From contig URIB01000011.1 in the NCBI GenBank assembly GCA_900547785.1, positions 1 through 41,885 of the forward strand: a stretch of DNA of 41,885 nt, written 5' to 3'. Source of the DNA: an uncultured Dialister sp. (GTDB lineage Bacteria; Bacillota; Negativicutes; Veillonellales; Dialisteraceae). Both the position numbers and the translations under genes were made by a program. Shown piece after piece: positions 16,937 to 23,735 of the stretch (the stretch's first letter is position 1; the number at the start of each line of letters is the position of its first letter). Below the pieces are notes generated by a model. It was not told the origin of the DNA and did not search any database. It saw only the letters and a list, made by a program, of their open reading frames with translations.

Positions 16937-17320
16937 ATGACGGTTAAAGAGTTTCTGCAGAGTGTCCGTAATCAAGACGAGTTATTAAGAGCTTACGAAC
17001 AGGAATTGGAAGATCTAAGACGTAGAGCATATAGCAATATCCAGTCCGCAACTGGAGGATAAGATACAAGCGAATCATCTCACCACTCTTGACAGATTGT
17101 GGAGAAGTTGGAACGACAGGTGGAAAAGGTCAATCAAGCATGGGATGATTTAATTGTGTTGTGTGAAAAGGCAAAAGCCCTTATCCATCAAGAACATGAT
17201 AATGATTGCCTGTGTATTTTATACCGGCATTACATATTGGGACAGACGTGGGAGCAAATTGCTGTTGAAATAAACTATACAATACGGTGGATATATAAAC
17301 TGCATGGCAAGGCATTGTAA
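16937..17320 (+). pseudogene. DUF1492-family phage regulator, frameshifted
   Basis: The N-terminal frame (MTVKEFLQSVRNQDELLRAYEQELEDLRRRAYS) stops at 17060-17062. The homology resumes in another frame as DKIQANHLTTLDR and then, from about 17099, as VEKLERQVEKVNQAWDDLI ... LYRHYILGQTWEQIAVEINYTIRWIYKLH. The C-terminal part is a sigma-like helix-turn-helix. Such genes commonly act as late regulators (ArpU/RinA-like) in Firmicutes phages. At least two frameshifts break it. It lies just after rusA in normal phage gene order. Confidence 0.75.
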
Positions 17321-17494
17321 GATTTGGAAAAAGAGTTAACAAAAGTTCATTATAATTCACTATAAAAGGTGTTATTATGGTAGTGTGAAAATATGGAAAG
17401 ATATTTTCCTCCTTAGTTAAGAGCCTGTGTACTTAATGTTCATGGGCTCCTGTAAATTACAGCACCTTAACGGATGCTTTTTTGATGGTGTTGT
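17321..17494. other. Intergenic remnant between DUF1492 and Panacea genes
   Basis: No coding potential. It contains a hairpin GAGCC/GGGCTC (about 17420-17452) and a weaker one ending in six T at 17461-17486, which may insulate the next operon. Confidence 0.4.
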
Positions 17495-17523
17495 TTGACG
17501 CTGTGGTGTTATTCGGGTAGAAT
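17495..17523 (+). promoter_or_regulatory. Promoter of the Panacea operon
   Basis: TTGACG at 17495-17500 and TAGAAT at 17518-17523 are 17 bp apart, about 49 bp upstream of the start codon. Confidence 0.75.
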
Positions 17524-17571
17524 AGTAACATAAGGTGGTAAAATTAAAAACGTAAGAAAGGGGTGTTGATT

Positions 17572-18027
17572 ATGTACAGTGTTTTTGACATAGCTAATTA
17601 TTATTTACAGATAACACCTATGTCGCCAAAGAAAATGCAGAAGATAGTCTATTACGCCTATGCTTGGTTTTTAACTCTTATGAATGAAGATAGGAATCAT
17701 TTAGATAATAGGCTTTTTGATGAAAGACCGGAAGCGTGGGTACATGGTCCGGTATTTCCGGAACTTTATAAGAAATATAAGTCATTTGGCTACGATGAAA
17801 TCAAAGAAAGTGAAGAACCACCTCTTTTGTCTAATGATGTAAAAGATATTTTAGATGATGTATGGGGTGTGTATGGAAGCTTTAGTGCGAATGAACTTGA
17901 AAGTATAAGTCATCAAGAAAAACCTTGGATAAATGCAAGGGAAAACTATTCACGTTTTGAACCTTGTACCTGTGTTTTAAGTGATAAGGATATATTTGAC
18001 TGCTATTCTTCAAGGATTGATGTATGA
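17572..18027 (+). CDS. Panacea (DUF4065/SocA-like) antitoxin-domain protein
   Basis: A 151-residue protein spanned by a Panacea domain: VFDIANYYLQ...MSPKKMQKIVYYAYAWFL, RPEAWVHGPVFPELYKKYKSFGYDEI, and a C-terminal LESISHQEKPWINARENYS segment. Panacea proteins (also known as GepA/SocA-like) act as antitoxins for many unrelated toxins and are common on prophages. AAAGGGG precedes ATG 17572; the GTG at 17563 overlaps this site and is rejected. The ATGA overlap with the next gene is typical of a two-gene toxin-antitoxin operon, and the pair has its own promoter. Confidence 0.88.
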   Translation: MYSVFDIANYYLQITPMSPKKMQKIVYYAYAWFLTLMNEDRNHLDNRLFDERPEAWVHGPVFPELYKKYKSFGYDEIKESEEPPLLSNDVKDILDDVWGVYGSFSANELESISHQEKPWINARENYSRFEPCTCVLSDKDIFDCYSSRIDV

Positions 18028-18587
18028 AGAAAAAGGTTATTAATGATAAGCATAAACAAAATTTAATAAAAACAGGTAAAATTAGTGAGAAGCCCTTCAA
18101 ATATAATGGTATTGGATTTGCCATTGATGTATCATTTGAGGGGTTATATTATGCAATAAATTGTGGAAATTTTATGAATTTTTGTCAAAATGAGCATGAT
18201 TTTTTGGATATATTCAAGTCGATAAGGGAATTAATATGCAAAGTTTCTACAAAGGATTTCCATAAAGATTTGATTCGGGACAAAGGCATGAAGCATTGCC
18301 ATTTAGTAGAGGGGAAAACCCGTGAATTGGTTGTACGATGTATTAAGGAGGAGTTATTACGGTACGATGGAGATAAAAATTATGATGATTTTATACAGCA
18401 AGTTTTTGAAGGAGAATATATTTATCAAATAGGATTTGAGGGCTCGGTCAGGTTAATAGGAACATATGATTCTATTAGACAAGTTTTTCGTGTTTATTTA
18501 ATGGATTATCATCATAAAATTTATGAAGATAAAAGGAGAAATTTAATGTCGAAGAAAACGCATAAATTTTGTCCTTTAGAAAAGTGA
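18024..18587 (+). CDS. Unknown protein, candidate toxin partner of Panacea
   Basis: I do not recognise this 187-residue protein. It is intact, overlaps the Panacea gene by 4 bp (ATGA) and is probably translationally coupled. It has an N-terminal alpha/beta segment (FKYNGIGFAIDVSFEGLYYAINCGNF), a central MKHCHLVEGKTRELVVRCIKEEL with clustered His/Glu/Arg, and a C-terminal VFRVYLMDYHHKIYEDKRRN containing a DYHH motif. There is no signal peptide or membrane segment. Partnering with Panacea suggests a toxin, which is inference. The C-terminal strand faintly recalls RelE-like folds, but I would not assign it. Confidence 0.6.
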   Translation: MKKKVINDKHKQNLIKTGKISEKPFKYNGIGFAIDVSFEGLYYAINCGNFMNFCQNEHDFLDIFKSIRELICKVSTKDFHKDLIRDKGMKHCHLVEGKTRELVVRCIKEELLRYDGDKNYDDFIQQVFEGEYIYQIGFEGSVRLIGTYDSIRQVFRVYLMDYHHKIYEDKRRNLMSKKTHKFCPLEK

Positions 18588-18667
18588 TATATGGTCTTGA
18601 GAGACCAATCAAGGCGTGAGGCTGAGGCACTTTTTCATTGGATAGAAATGTTTTTTTATTTTCCCTC

Positions 18668-18711
18668 TTGACTTTTGCGACCGCAAAATATATTACATTT
18701 GCAAGGGCAAA
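18668..18711 (+). promoter_or_regulatory. Promoter with two palindromic operators ahead of the RHH gene
   Basis: TTGACT at 18668-18673 and TATTAC at 18691-18696 are 17 bp apart. Two related inverted repeats overlap them: TTTTGCG-AC-CGCAAAA (18673-18688) in the spacer, and TTTGC-AAGG-GCAAA (18698-18711) at the transcription start. Their centres are 24 bp apart. This arrangement suits autorepression by the ribbon-helix-helix protein encoded directly downstream. Confidence 0.7.
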
Positions 18712-18717
18712 AGTAAA

Positions 18718-18900
18718 GTGAAGAATATGAGTCCGAAAATGGGACGTCCTCCTAAACAAGGAGAAGCCAGAAATAAAAGTTTGAATCTCCGTCTGACCGA
18801 AACTGAGTTGATAAAAATAGAAAAATGTGTTCAAAGGCTTGGAAAAACAAGGACAGATACTATTATGTATGCTATTCAGTTAATTGAGGACAAAAAATAA
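18718..18900 (+). CDS. Ribbon-helix-helix (CopG/Arc-type) DNA-binding protein
   Basis: A small 60-residue protein. After a basic MGRPPKQGEARNKS arm, the segment SLNLRLTETELIKIEKCVQRLGKTRTDTIMYAIQLIE fits the RHH fold (one beta strand followed by two helices). The start may be GTG 18718, with AAGGG 10 bp upstream, or ATG 18727 (MSPKMGRP), which matches how such phage proteins usually begin. It probably represses its own promoter through the twin palindromes upstream. It is intact, unlike the older phage genes to its left. Confidence 0.75.
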   Translation: MKNMSPKMGRPPKQGEARNKSLNLRLTETELIKIEKCVQRLGKTRTDTIMYAIQLIEDKK

Positions 18901-18974
18901 GGTATCTACGTTCCGTCGAAAAGTTTGCAGACACCTTATTCCTACCGAGGCATAGCCTCTATAAAATATTGTAT

Positions 18975-19018
18975 CATAGACTTATCCTCTTTCAAAAAAG
19001 AAAGAGGATAAGTCTATG
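18975..19018 (+). promoter_or_regulatory. Perfect 19-bp hairpin covering ribosome site and start codon of the rha gene
   Basis: Bases 18975-18993 are the exact reverse complement of 19000-19018, with a six-A loop. The right arm contains the AGAGG ribosome site and the ATG at 19016. Any transcript reading in from upstream would hide the start; only one beginning inside or after the left arm would leave it free. Confidence 0.85.
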
Positions 19019-19954
19019 AATGAGTTAGTAGAAATTCGCGAAAATCAAGTTGTTGTAGCAAGTAGAAAAGTGGCGGAACATTTTGAAAAATTACACAAGC
19101 ATGTTCTTGATAGTATCAGAGAAAATTTATCAGCCGAAAATTTGGCTAATAAATTTTTCAAGGAAGCATCGTACCTTTACAGGGGGCGCAAACTTTCCGA
19201 ATACTTTATAACACGTGACGGATTTTCATTATTGGCGATGGGATTTACAGGAAGAAAAGCTTTGCAATGGAAACTTAAGTATATTGAGGCTTTTAACAAA
19301 ATGGAAGAAGCCCTGAAGCACCCGATGGCAAAACAACTTCCTGAACCGCTGAAATGCAAATATTTCCGTGGTGTTCCCTGTGCGACAATACTTGACCTTG
19401 CAGTACTGACAGGAATAAATCGTACCTATGTTCTTCAACTGTTAAAAGCACATCAGATTCCATACCTCATGCTGGCAGGGCAGGATTTACTTGATTACAG
19501 AAAAGAAAACAGGGCGTTCAAAACCAATAGCCGGCTAATTATTTTGTCAAAACAATCAGTCACAGAACTTTTGAGCAACATAGGGAAAGATACGGTGGCA
19601 ATTTTAGAAAGGGTTCAGAAATATTTCTATTCCCCCAAAGAATCGGTGAGAAGACAAACGAGGCTTAATACGGAGCTGACTATCCGCCAGCTCTATGTCT
19701 TGAGGAATACATTGCCCTATCTGGTAAGCAAGGAAGACAGGAATGTATTGGCCAAGTACATTGTAGACCGTCTTATGGAGATGGATTTATTCCGGCCGTC
19801 GGATTATCAGTGTGAAAATATCTATGATATAGATATCAATTCTGTGGCAGGCTGGAACACTTCTTCATGTATACAAAATGCGCATACGCTGATTGAGCGG
19901 GGAGTGCAGGTAACAAGACAGACTTCTGATTTCCAAGGCGGATTACTGGATTAA
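19016..19954 (+). CDS. Rha family phage regulatory protein
   Basis: A 312-residue protein. The N-terminal ~100 residues match the Rha domain (VVVASRKVAEHFEKLHKHVLDSIRE..., YFITRDGFSLLAMGFTGRKALQWKLKYIEAFNKMEE), which is found in temperate phage regulators. The remainder has a possible helix-turn-helix (ILDLAVLTGINRTYVLQLLKAHQIPYLM) and a C-terminal region I do not recognise. The function is probably regulation of phage or host genes. Its ribosome site is locked in a perfect hairpin, suggesting translational control. A terminator follows 23 bp after the stop. Confidence 0.85.
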   Translation: MNELVEIRENQVVVASRKVAEHFEKLHKHVLDSIRENLSAENLANKFFKEASYLYRGRKLSEYFITRDGFSLLAMGFTGRKALQWKLKYIEAFNKMEEALKHPMAKQLPEPLKCKYFRGVPCATILDLAVLTGINRTYVLQLLKAHQIPYLMLAGQDLLDYRKENRAFKTNSRLIILSKQSVTELLSNIGKDTVAILERVQKYFYSPKESVRRQTRLNTELTIRQLYVLRNTLPYLVSKEDRNVLAKYIVDRLMEMDLFRPSDYQCENIYDIDINSVAGWNTSSCIQNAHTLIERGVQVTRQTSDFQGGLLD

Positions 19955-19977
19955 AGTAATTTTTACATGAAAAATAG

Positions 19978-20012
19978 AAAGCACGTACTTGGACATGGGT
20001 GCGTGCTTTTCT
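19978..20012 (+). terminator. Terminator of the rha gene
   Basis: AAAGCACG at 19978-19985 pairs with CGTGCTTT at 20002-20009. It lies upstream of the next gene, which argues against starts placed before 20012. Confidence 0.85.
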
Positions 20013-20074
20013 GTCTTGAAATGGTTATAATAATATATAATGTTTATGTATTCATAGGATGGGGAGGGGTGTTT

Positions 20075-21091
20075 TTGCGGTGGAAGGCGAAAAAACATCA
20101 TACTCGTTTACATATAATAAAAAAGAATTTTTTAAGATTAAGTGTTAAAACAAGTCACAAAAAACGAGTATTGAAAAGAAAGGCAAAAATAGAAATTAAA
20201 ATTCCTTGGATTTTTTCTCTATCGGAATCAGAGAATATAGCCAAGACTTTACGTTGTCTTAATGAACTAATAGAAAGTGTAAAGCGTAAAAACCAAGAAA
20301 TAAGAGTAAATTCTGCTGATGTTAAAACTGTAGACCCGGCGGCACTCATGTATTTAGTAGCTATACTGGAAGATGCAAAAGAACAAAATGTTATTGTTAG
20401 AGGAAATTATCCTAAAGACAATGATACAAAAAAATTATTTATAAGATATGGATTTCATAATTTTGTAAGAAATAATAATGGCAATAAAAAGATTTATATC
20501 CAAGACGTAGATATGTTACAAATAACAGAAGGTCGAGAAATCTCTCCTGAAAACGGTAAGAAGATTTGCGAGTTTGCAGAAAAACATAATTGTTTCTTGG
20601 GTGAAAAGAAGTCATCTAAAGCGAACCTTTATACAACATTAATTGAGATGATGGGAAATGTTCGTCAGCATGCATATAAAAAAAGGGGAAGGTGGCTAAC
20701 TGCGTGTGAATTTAAAAGTGATGGGCTTGAATTTCTTTTTTTTGATAGGGGACAAGGGATACCTACAACAGTACAAAATAATTGGTCGGATATTGTAATG
20801 AAAATTAAAAGAAAAGAAGAATCATATATATTGAAGAGTGCCTTAGAAGGGGAATTTAGGACACAGACAAAAGAAAAAAATCGTGGGAAAGGATTGCCAC
20901 AAATTTATGAATTCTTGAAATCCTCAATTATAGATAAAGCAATTTTATTTTCAGGGCATGGATATTGTGAAATAGAAAATGGTAGTATTAATATAGATCG
21001 AGATTTTAGAGAAAAGTTACATGGTACACTGTATAGATGGAAGATAAAAGGAGTAAAAGCCAATGAAAAACATAGAGATATCAGTAGCTAA
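20075..21091 (+). CDS. STAS-like domain plus GHKL ATPase protein
   Basis: A ~338-residue protein. A basic N-terminus is followed by a STAS-like segment (IRVNSADVKTVDPAALMYLVAILEDAKEQNVIVRGNYP, residues ~65-130). A GHKL/HATPase domain comes next: N-box LIEMMGNVRQHAY, G1 box FFDRGQGIP and G2 box NRGKGLPQIYEF. This is an anti-sigma-like kinase or ATPase architecture. TTG 20075 lies 5 bp after GGGGAGGGG. The in-frame ATG at 19967 falls before the preceding terminator and ATG 20021 lacks a ribosome site. It overlaps the DUF4325 gene by 29 bp. TATAAT boxes lie at 20026-20041. The biological role is unknown. Confidence 0.75.
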   Translation: MRWKAKKHHTRLHIIKKNFLRLSVKTSHKKRVLKRKAKIEIKIPWIFSLSESENIAKTLRCLNELIESVKRKNQEIRVNSADVKTVDPAALMYLVAILEDAKEQNVIVRGNYPKDNDTKKLFIRYGFHNFVRNNNGNKKIYIQDVDMLQITEGREISPENGKKICEFAEKHNCFLGEKKSSKANLYTTLIEMMGNVRQHAYKKRGRWLTACEFKSDGLEFLFFDRGQGIPTTVQNNWSDIVMKIKRKEESYILKSALEGEFRTQTKEKNRGKGLPQIYEFLKSSIIDKAILFSGHGYCEIENGSINIDRDFREKLHGTLYRWKIKGVKANEKHRDISS

Positions 21092-21389
21092 AGATTTTTC
21101 TCCTGCACCGGGCGGACGGTTTAAGTCTCAAGGGGATCATTCAGGAGAAGAATTCCGAGATGATATACTTCGCCCTAAATTAGATATCGCTATAAGAGAA
21201 AACATAACACTTATTTGTAATTTAGATGGCTGTTTGGGGTATCCATCATCATTTTTAGATGAAAGCTTTGGTCAACTTGGTCGGGAAATGAAGAAGAAGG
21301 GGATTGATATTTTAAAATATATGACTTTTATAAGTAACGACGAACCATCTTTGGTTGAAGATATTCAACATTATATTCGTGACAATTAA
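21063..21389 (+). CDS. DUF4325 (STAS-like) protein
   Basis: A 108-residue protein of the DUF4325 STAS-like family: FSPAPGGRFKSQGDHSGEEFRDDILRPKLDIAI, NLDGCLGYPSSFLDESFGQLGREM, then a degenerate C-terminus. DUF4325 proteins usually sit next to or are fused with a GHKL ATPase, as here. By analogy with SpoIIAA/SpoIIAB the pair could form a kinase-substrate switch, with the conserved GYPSSFLDESFG loop as the regulated site. That is inference. AAAGGAG precedes the ATG, inside the end of the ATPase gene. Confidence 0.85.
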   Translation: MKNIEISVAKDFSPAPGGRFKSQGDHSGEEFRDDILRPKLDIAIRENITLICNLDGCLGYPSSFLDESFGQLGREMKKKGIDILKYMTFISNDEPSLVEDIQHYIRDN

Positions 21390-21405
21390 AAGGAAGTTGC
21401 TTTTC

Positions 21406-21915
21406 ATGATTTGGATTAATGGATTAATTGTTATTCTAGGTATACTCTGGATAATATATTCGAATTATGGTTCGAATGATAATTATTTCTATGCATCGTT
21501 TGCTGATATTATTTCTACGGTTGTGGTTCTTATCGTAGGAGTTACATATACAAAATCCCAGGATAAGAGAAACTATAAAAGAAAATTAGTATAGAAATTT
21601 ATCTCTGATATCTTAGATATTTTAGAAAAAGAGAATTTAGATTATATAGAATCTACTGATAAATATAACCATGTAACGATATTACAGCGGGCGATTAGGA
21701 ATAAGATGGAGCTTTTGTGCTCACATCAAAAGGTGTTTAATTATGAAGAAGAGTTAGCTTATTGTATGAAAAATTTTTCTGAGTATTGGGACACTATAAG
21801 CGAAAATAATAATAATAATATAGATGCTTTAATCAAAGAACGTCCATTTTTGAAAAGCAAAATAGAAAATATTTCTTTTAAGTTAAATTATATATACAAC
21901 AAATTAGCTGAATAA
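21406..21915 (+). pseudogene. Two-helix membrane protein interrupted by an in-frame TAG
   Basis: From ATG 21406 (after AAAAGGAAG) the frame encodes two membrane segments, INGLIVILGILWIIYS and FADIISTVVVLIVGVTYT, then KSQDKRNYKRKLV and a TAG at 21592-21594. The same frame stays open for 106 more codons (KFISDILDILEKENLDYIES ... ISFKLNYIYNKLAE) to a TAA at 21913-21915. The simplest reading is one 169-codon gene with a single nonsense mutation, producing a short membrane peptide. It is the third gene of the STAS-ATPase cassette. The family is unknown. Confidence 0.7.
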
Positions 21916-21967
21916 AAGTACTCGTGGGAGTGTTTATTAACAGGTGCTTTTTTATTGTCTTGAATTG

Positions 21968-22960
21968 TCAAGTCAAGTGCAATGAGGTTGAATAATAAAC
22001 CTCATAAGGAGTTAGGTAGCCTAAGCATTTTCGAGGTCGTCTGTTTAATTCCTCCACTTTACTTTGTATATATTCATCGCTGTACTTTGAAAGATCAGTT
22101 CCTTTCGGAAAGTATTCGTGAATTAAGCCGTTAGTATTTTCATTTATTCCACGTTGCCAGGGCTGATGTGGCTGTGGAAAGTAAAATTGCACATTGTTCA
22201 ATGCGGCCGGGGTTTCTGCATGCTTTGCAAGTTCCTTTCCACAATCTGGAATAATGGAGAATAAGGGCTGCTCTTTAAGACATTTAATCATAATCTTACG
22301 CACAAGAGTGGCAGTTTTCTTTTCTGTCTTCATACATAGAAGAAATCGACTTTTTCGTTCTGCGAGTGTAACGAGACAAGTATCATTCTTCTTTCCGGCA
22401 ACAATATCCCCTTCCCAATCCCCAATACGTGACCGACTATCTGTCTCGGCAGGTCGATCTGAGGGATTGTTGCTAATAACTATTTTACCGCGTTTTTCAG
22501 TGTGTTCCTTAGTATGACGAGTTTTCCTTCTATGTCTAAGTTTCCATATCGCACCTCGGTTTCCCTTCGATTTGCGTTCGGCTTTTGTGTCAAATATTCT
22601 TGCATAGATGGCTCTATAGATTGTCGAATAACTAAAACTGAAACTCGCATGTTCCAGTTTTAGTCTCTCAGAAATCTGTTCCGGTGACCATTGATGCTCA
22701 AGAAACTTTTCTTAAGCATATTTAAAAAGCATTGGCTTAGAGAGTGTATGCTTAGGACGGCAGTTCTTTCTGCGAACTTCGTATACAGCTTGAGCCGATA
22801 TGACAGAATACTTATTATCCACTGTATTACGAGATAACTCACAAGAGATTATTGACTTATTTCTACCAATGCAGTTAGCAATATATGTAATTGTACAATT
22901 TTGTGAATGGAGAAGTAGTATCTTTTCACGCTCCTTTATAAGGTGATGACATGGCACCAC
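21968..22960 (-). pseudogene. IS30-family transposase with internal stop
   Basis: The minus frame is continuous over ~331 codons except for a TAA at 22712-22714. The N-terminal part has the IS30 helix-turn-helix (HHLIKEREKILLLHSQNCTITYIANCIGRNKSIISCELSRN). The rest has HQWSPEQISERL, RIGDWEGDIV (first catalytic Asp), PDCGKELAKHAE (second Asp region), and QPHQPWQRGINENTNGLIHEYFPKGTDLS with the catalytic Glu. The single nonsense codon probably inactivates it. Terminal repeats could not be defined. Its 5' end abuts a second, opposite-facing IS30-like N-terminus at 22950. Confidence 0.88.
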
Positions 22961-22994
22961 CCTGTAAAGGAGCGTGACCTGATTTTATGGCTTT
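22950..22994 (+). pseudogene. Truncated second IS30-like N-terminus, head to head
   Basis: The plus frame from ATG 22950 reads MTWHHPVKERDLILWL, resembling the N-terminus of the IS30 transposase facing away from it. At DNA level, 22929-22947 and 22958-22976 form an inverted repeat with 17 of 19 matches. The similarity ends before the palindrome at 22992. It may be a remnant of another IS30 copy; the evidence is short. Confidence 0.4.
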
Positions 22995-23023
22995 CGCCGG
23001 TTTCGATAGTGAAACCGGCGAAA
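22992..23023. terminator. 13-bp perfect hairpin at IS30/IS200 junction
   Basis: TTTCGCCGGTTTC at 22992-23004 pairs with 23011-23023 around GATAGT, followed by an A-rich run. Confidence 0.6.
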
Positions 23024-23024
23024 C

Positions 23025-23735
23025 AAAAAACTACCCGCTATGCGGGTAGAAAACAAAAGGTTATACCAAAATCACATCTTTATATAATAAAGGTGCTCAA
23101 ACCCAAAATAACAAAAGAGGTGATTTATGGCACAAAAGACAAATTCATTATCACATACCAAATGGTTGTGTAAATATCACATAGTCTTTATACCAAAGTA
23201 TAGACGAAAAATAATATATAATCAATATAGAAAAAGCTTAGGAGAAATAATAAAGCGATTATGTAAATACAAAGGTGTAGAAATTATCGAAGGACATTTG
23301 ATGCCTGATCATGTACACATGCTGGTAAGTATACCACTGAAACTATCAATATCAAGTTTTATGGGATACTTAAAAGGAAAGAGCGCATTGATGATGTTTG
23401 AAAAACATGCAAATTTGAAATATAAATTTGGCAACAGACATTTTTGGGCAGAAGGATATTATGTGAGCACAGTAGGATTAAATAAAGCAACAATAACCAA
23501 ATATATAAGAGAACAAGAAAAACAAGATATAGCAAAAGACAAGATAAGTGTAAAGGAATATGAAGATCCATTCGAACAGAAATAAAAAGCCCTTTAAGGG
23601 CTAAGCCAAAGAGGCAAAAACACTAGGGTTTGAGCAAAGTGACAACCAGCGCCTTTAGACGCCGGTTGTCCATATGGGTTTATAGCCCTTGTGCAAACCA
23701 CCCGTTATACGGGTGGTTTTGATTGTGTCTAAAAA
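23025..23735 (+). mobile_element. IS200/IS605-type insertion sequence, tnpA only
   Basis: The left-end hairpin CTACCCGC/GCGGGTAG (23031-23049) and right-end hairpin AAACCACCCG/CGGGTGGTTT (23695-23719) bracket a single HUH transposase gene. Subterminal hairpins and the absence of terminal inverted repeats are typical of IS200. The exact ends cannot be fixed by eye. The insertion removed the 5' part of the polyvalent phage gene to its right. Confidence 0.85.
23127..23585 (+). CDS. tnpA: IS200/IS605 family transposase TnpA
   Basis: A 152-residue Y1 HUH transposase of full length, which cuts and rejoins single-stranded DNA at the hairpin ends. The HUH motif DHVHMLV is near residue 60, the catalytic Tyr is in TKYIREQE near residue 130, and the YHIVFIPKYRR N-terminal strand is present. 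AAAAGAGG precedes the ATG. It appears intact and so possibly active. No tnpB is present. A short palindrome (23588-23602) and a GACAACC/GGTTGTC hairpin (23641-23670) follow. Confidence 0.96.
   Translation: MAQKTNSLSHTKWLCKYHIVFIPKYRRKIIYNQYRKSLGEIIKRLCKYKGVEIIEGHLMPDHVHMLVSIPLKLSISSFMGYLKGKSALMMFEKHANLKYKFGNRHFWAEGYYVSTVGLNKATITKYIREQEKQDIAKDKISVKEYEDPFEQK

Noticed and set aside
17418..17486. Possible riboswitch or small RNA between the DUF1492 and Panacea genes
   Set aside because: The hairpins are weak and match no riboswitch pattern I can recognise; listed only as a degenerate spacer.
19967..20074. Longer N-terminus for the STAS-ATPase protein
   Set aside because: The ATG at 19967 lies before the terminator of the preceding gene and has no ribosome site; TTG 20075 fits better.
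22943..23173. 76-residue plus frame across the IS30/IS200 junction
   Set aside because: Only the first ~16 codons resemble IS30; the rest reads through IS200 end hairpins.
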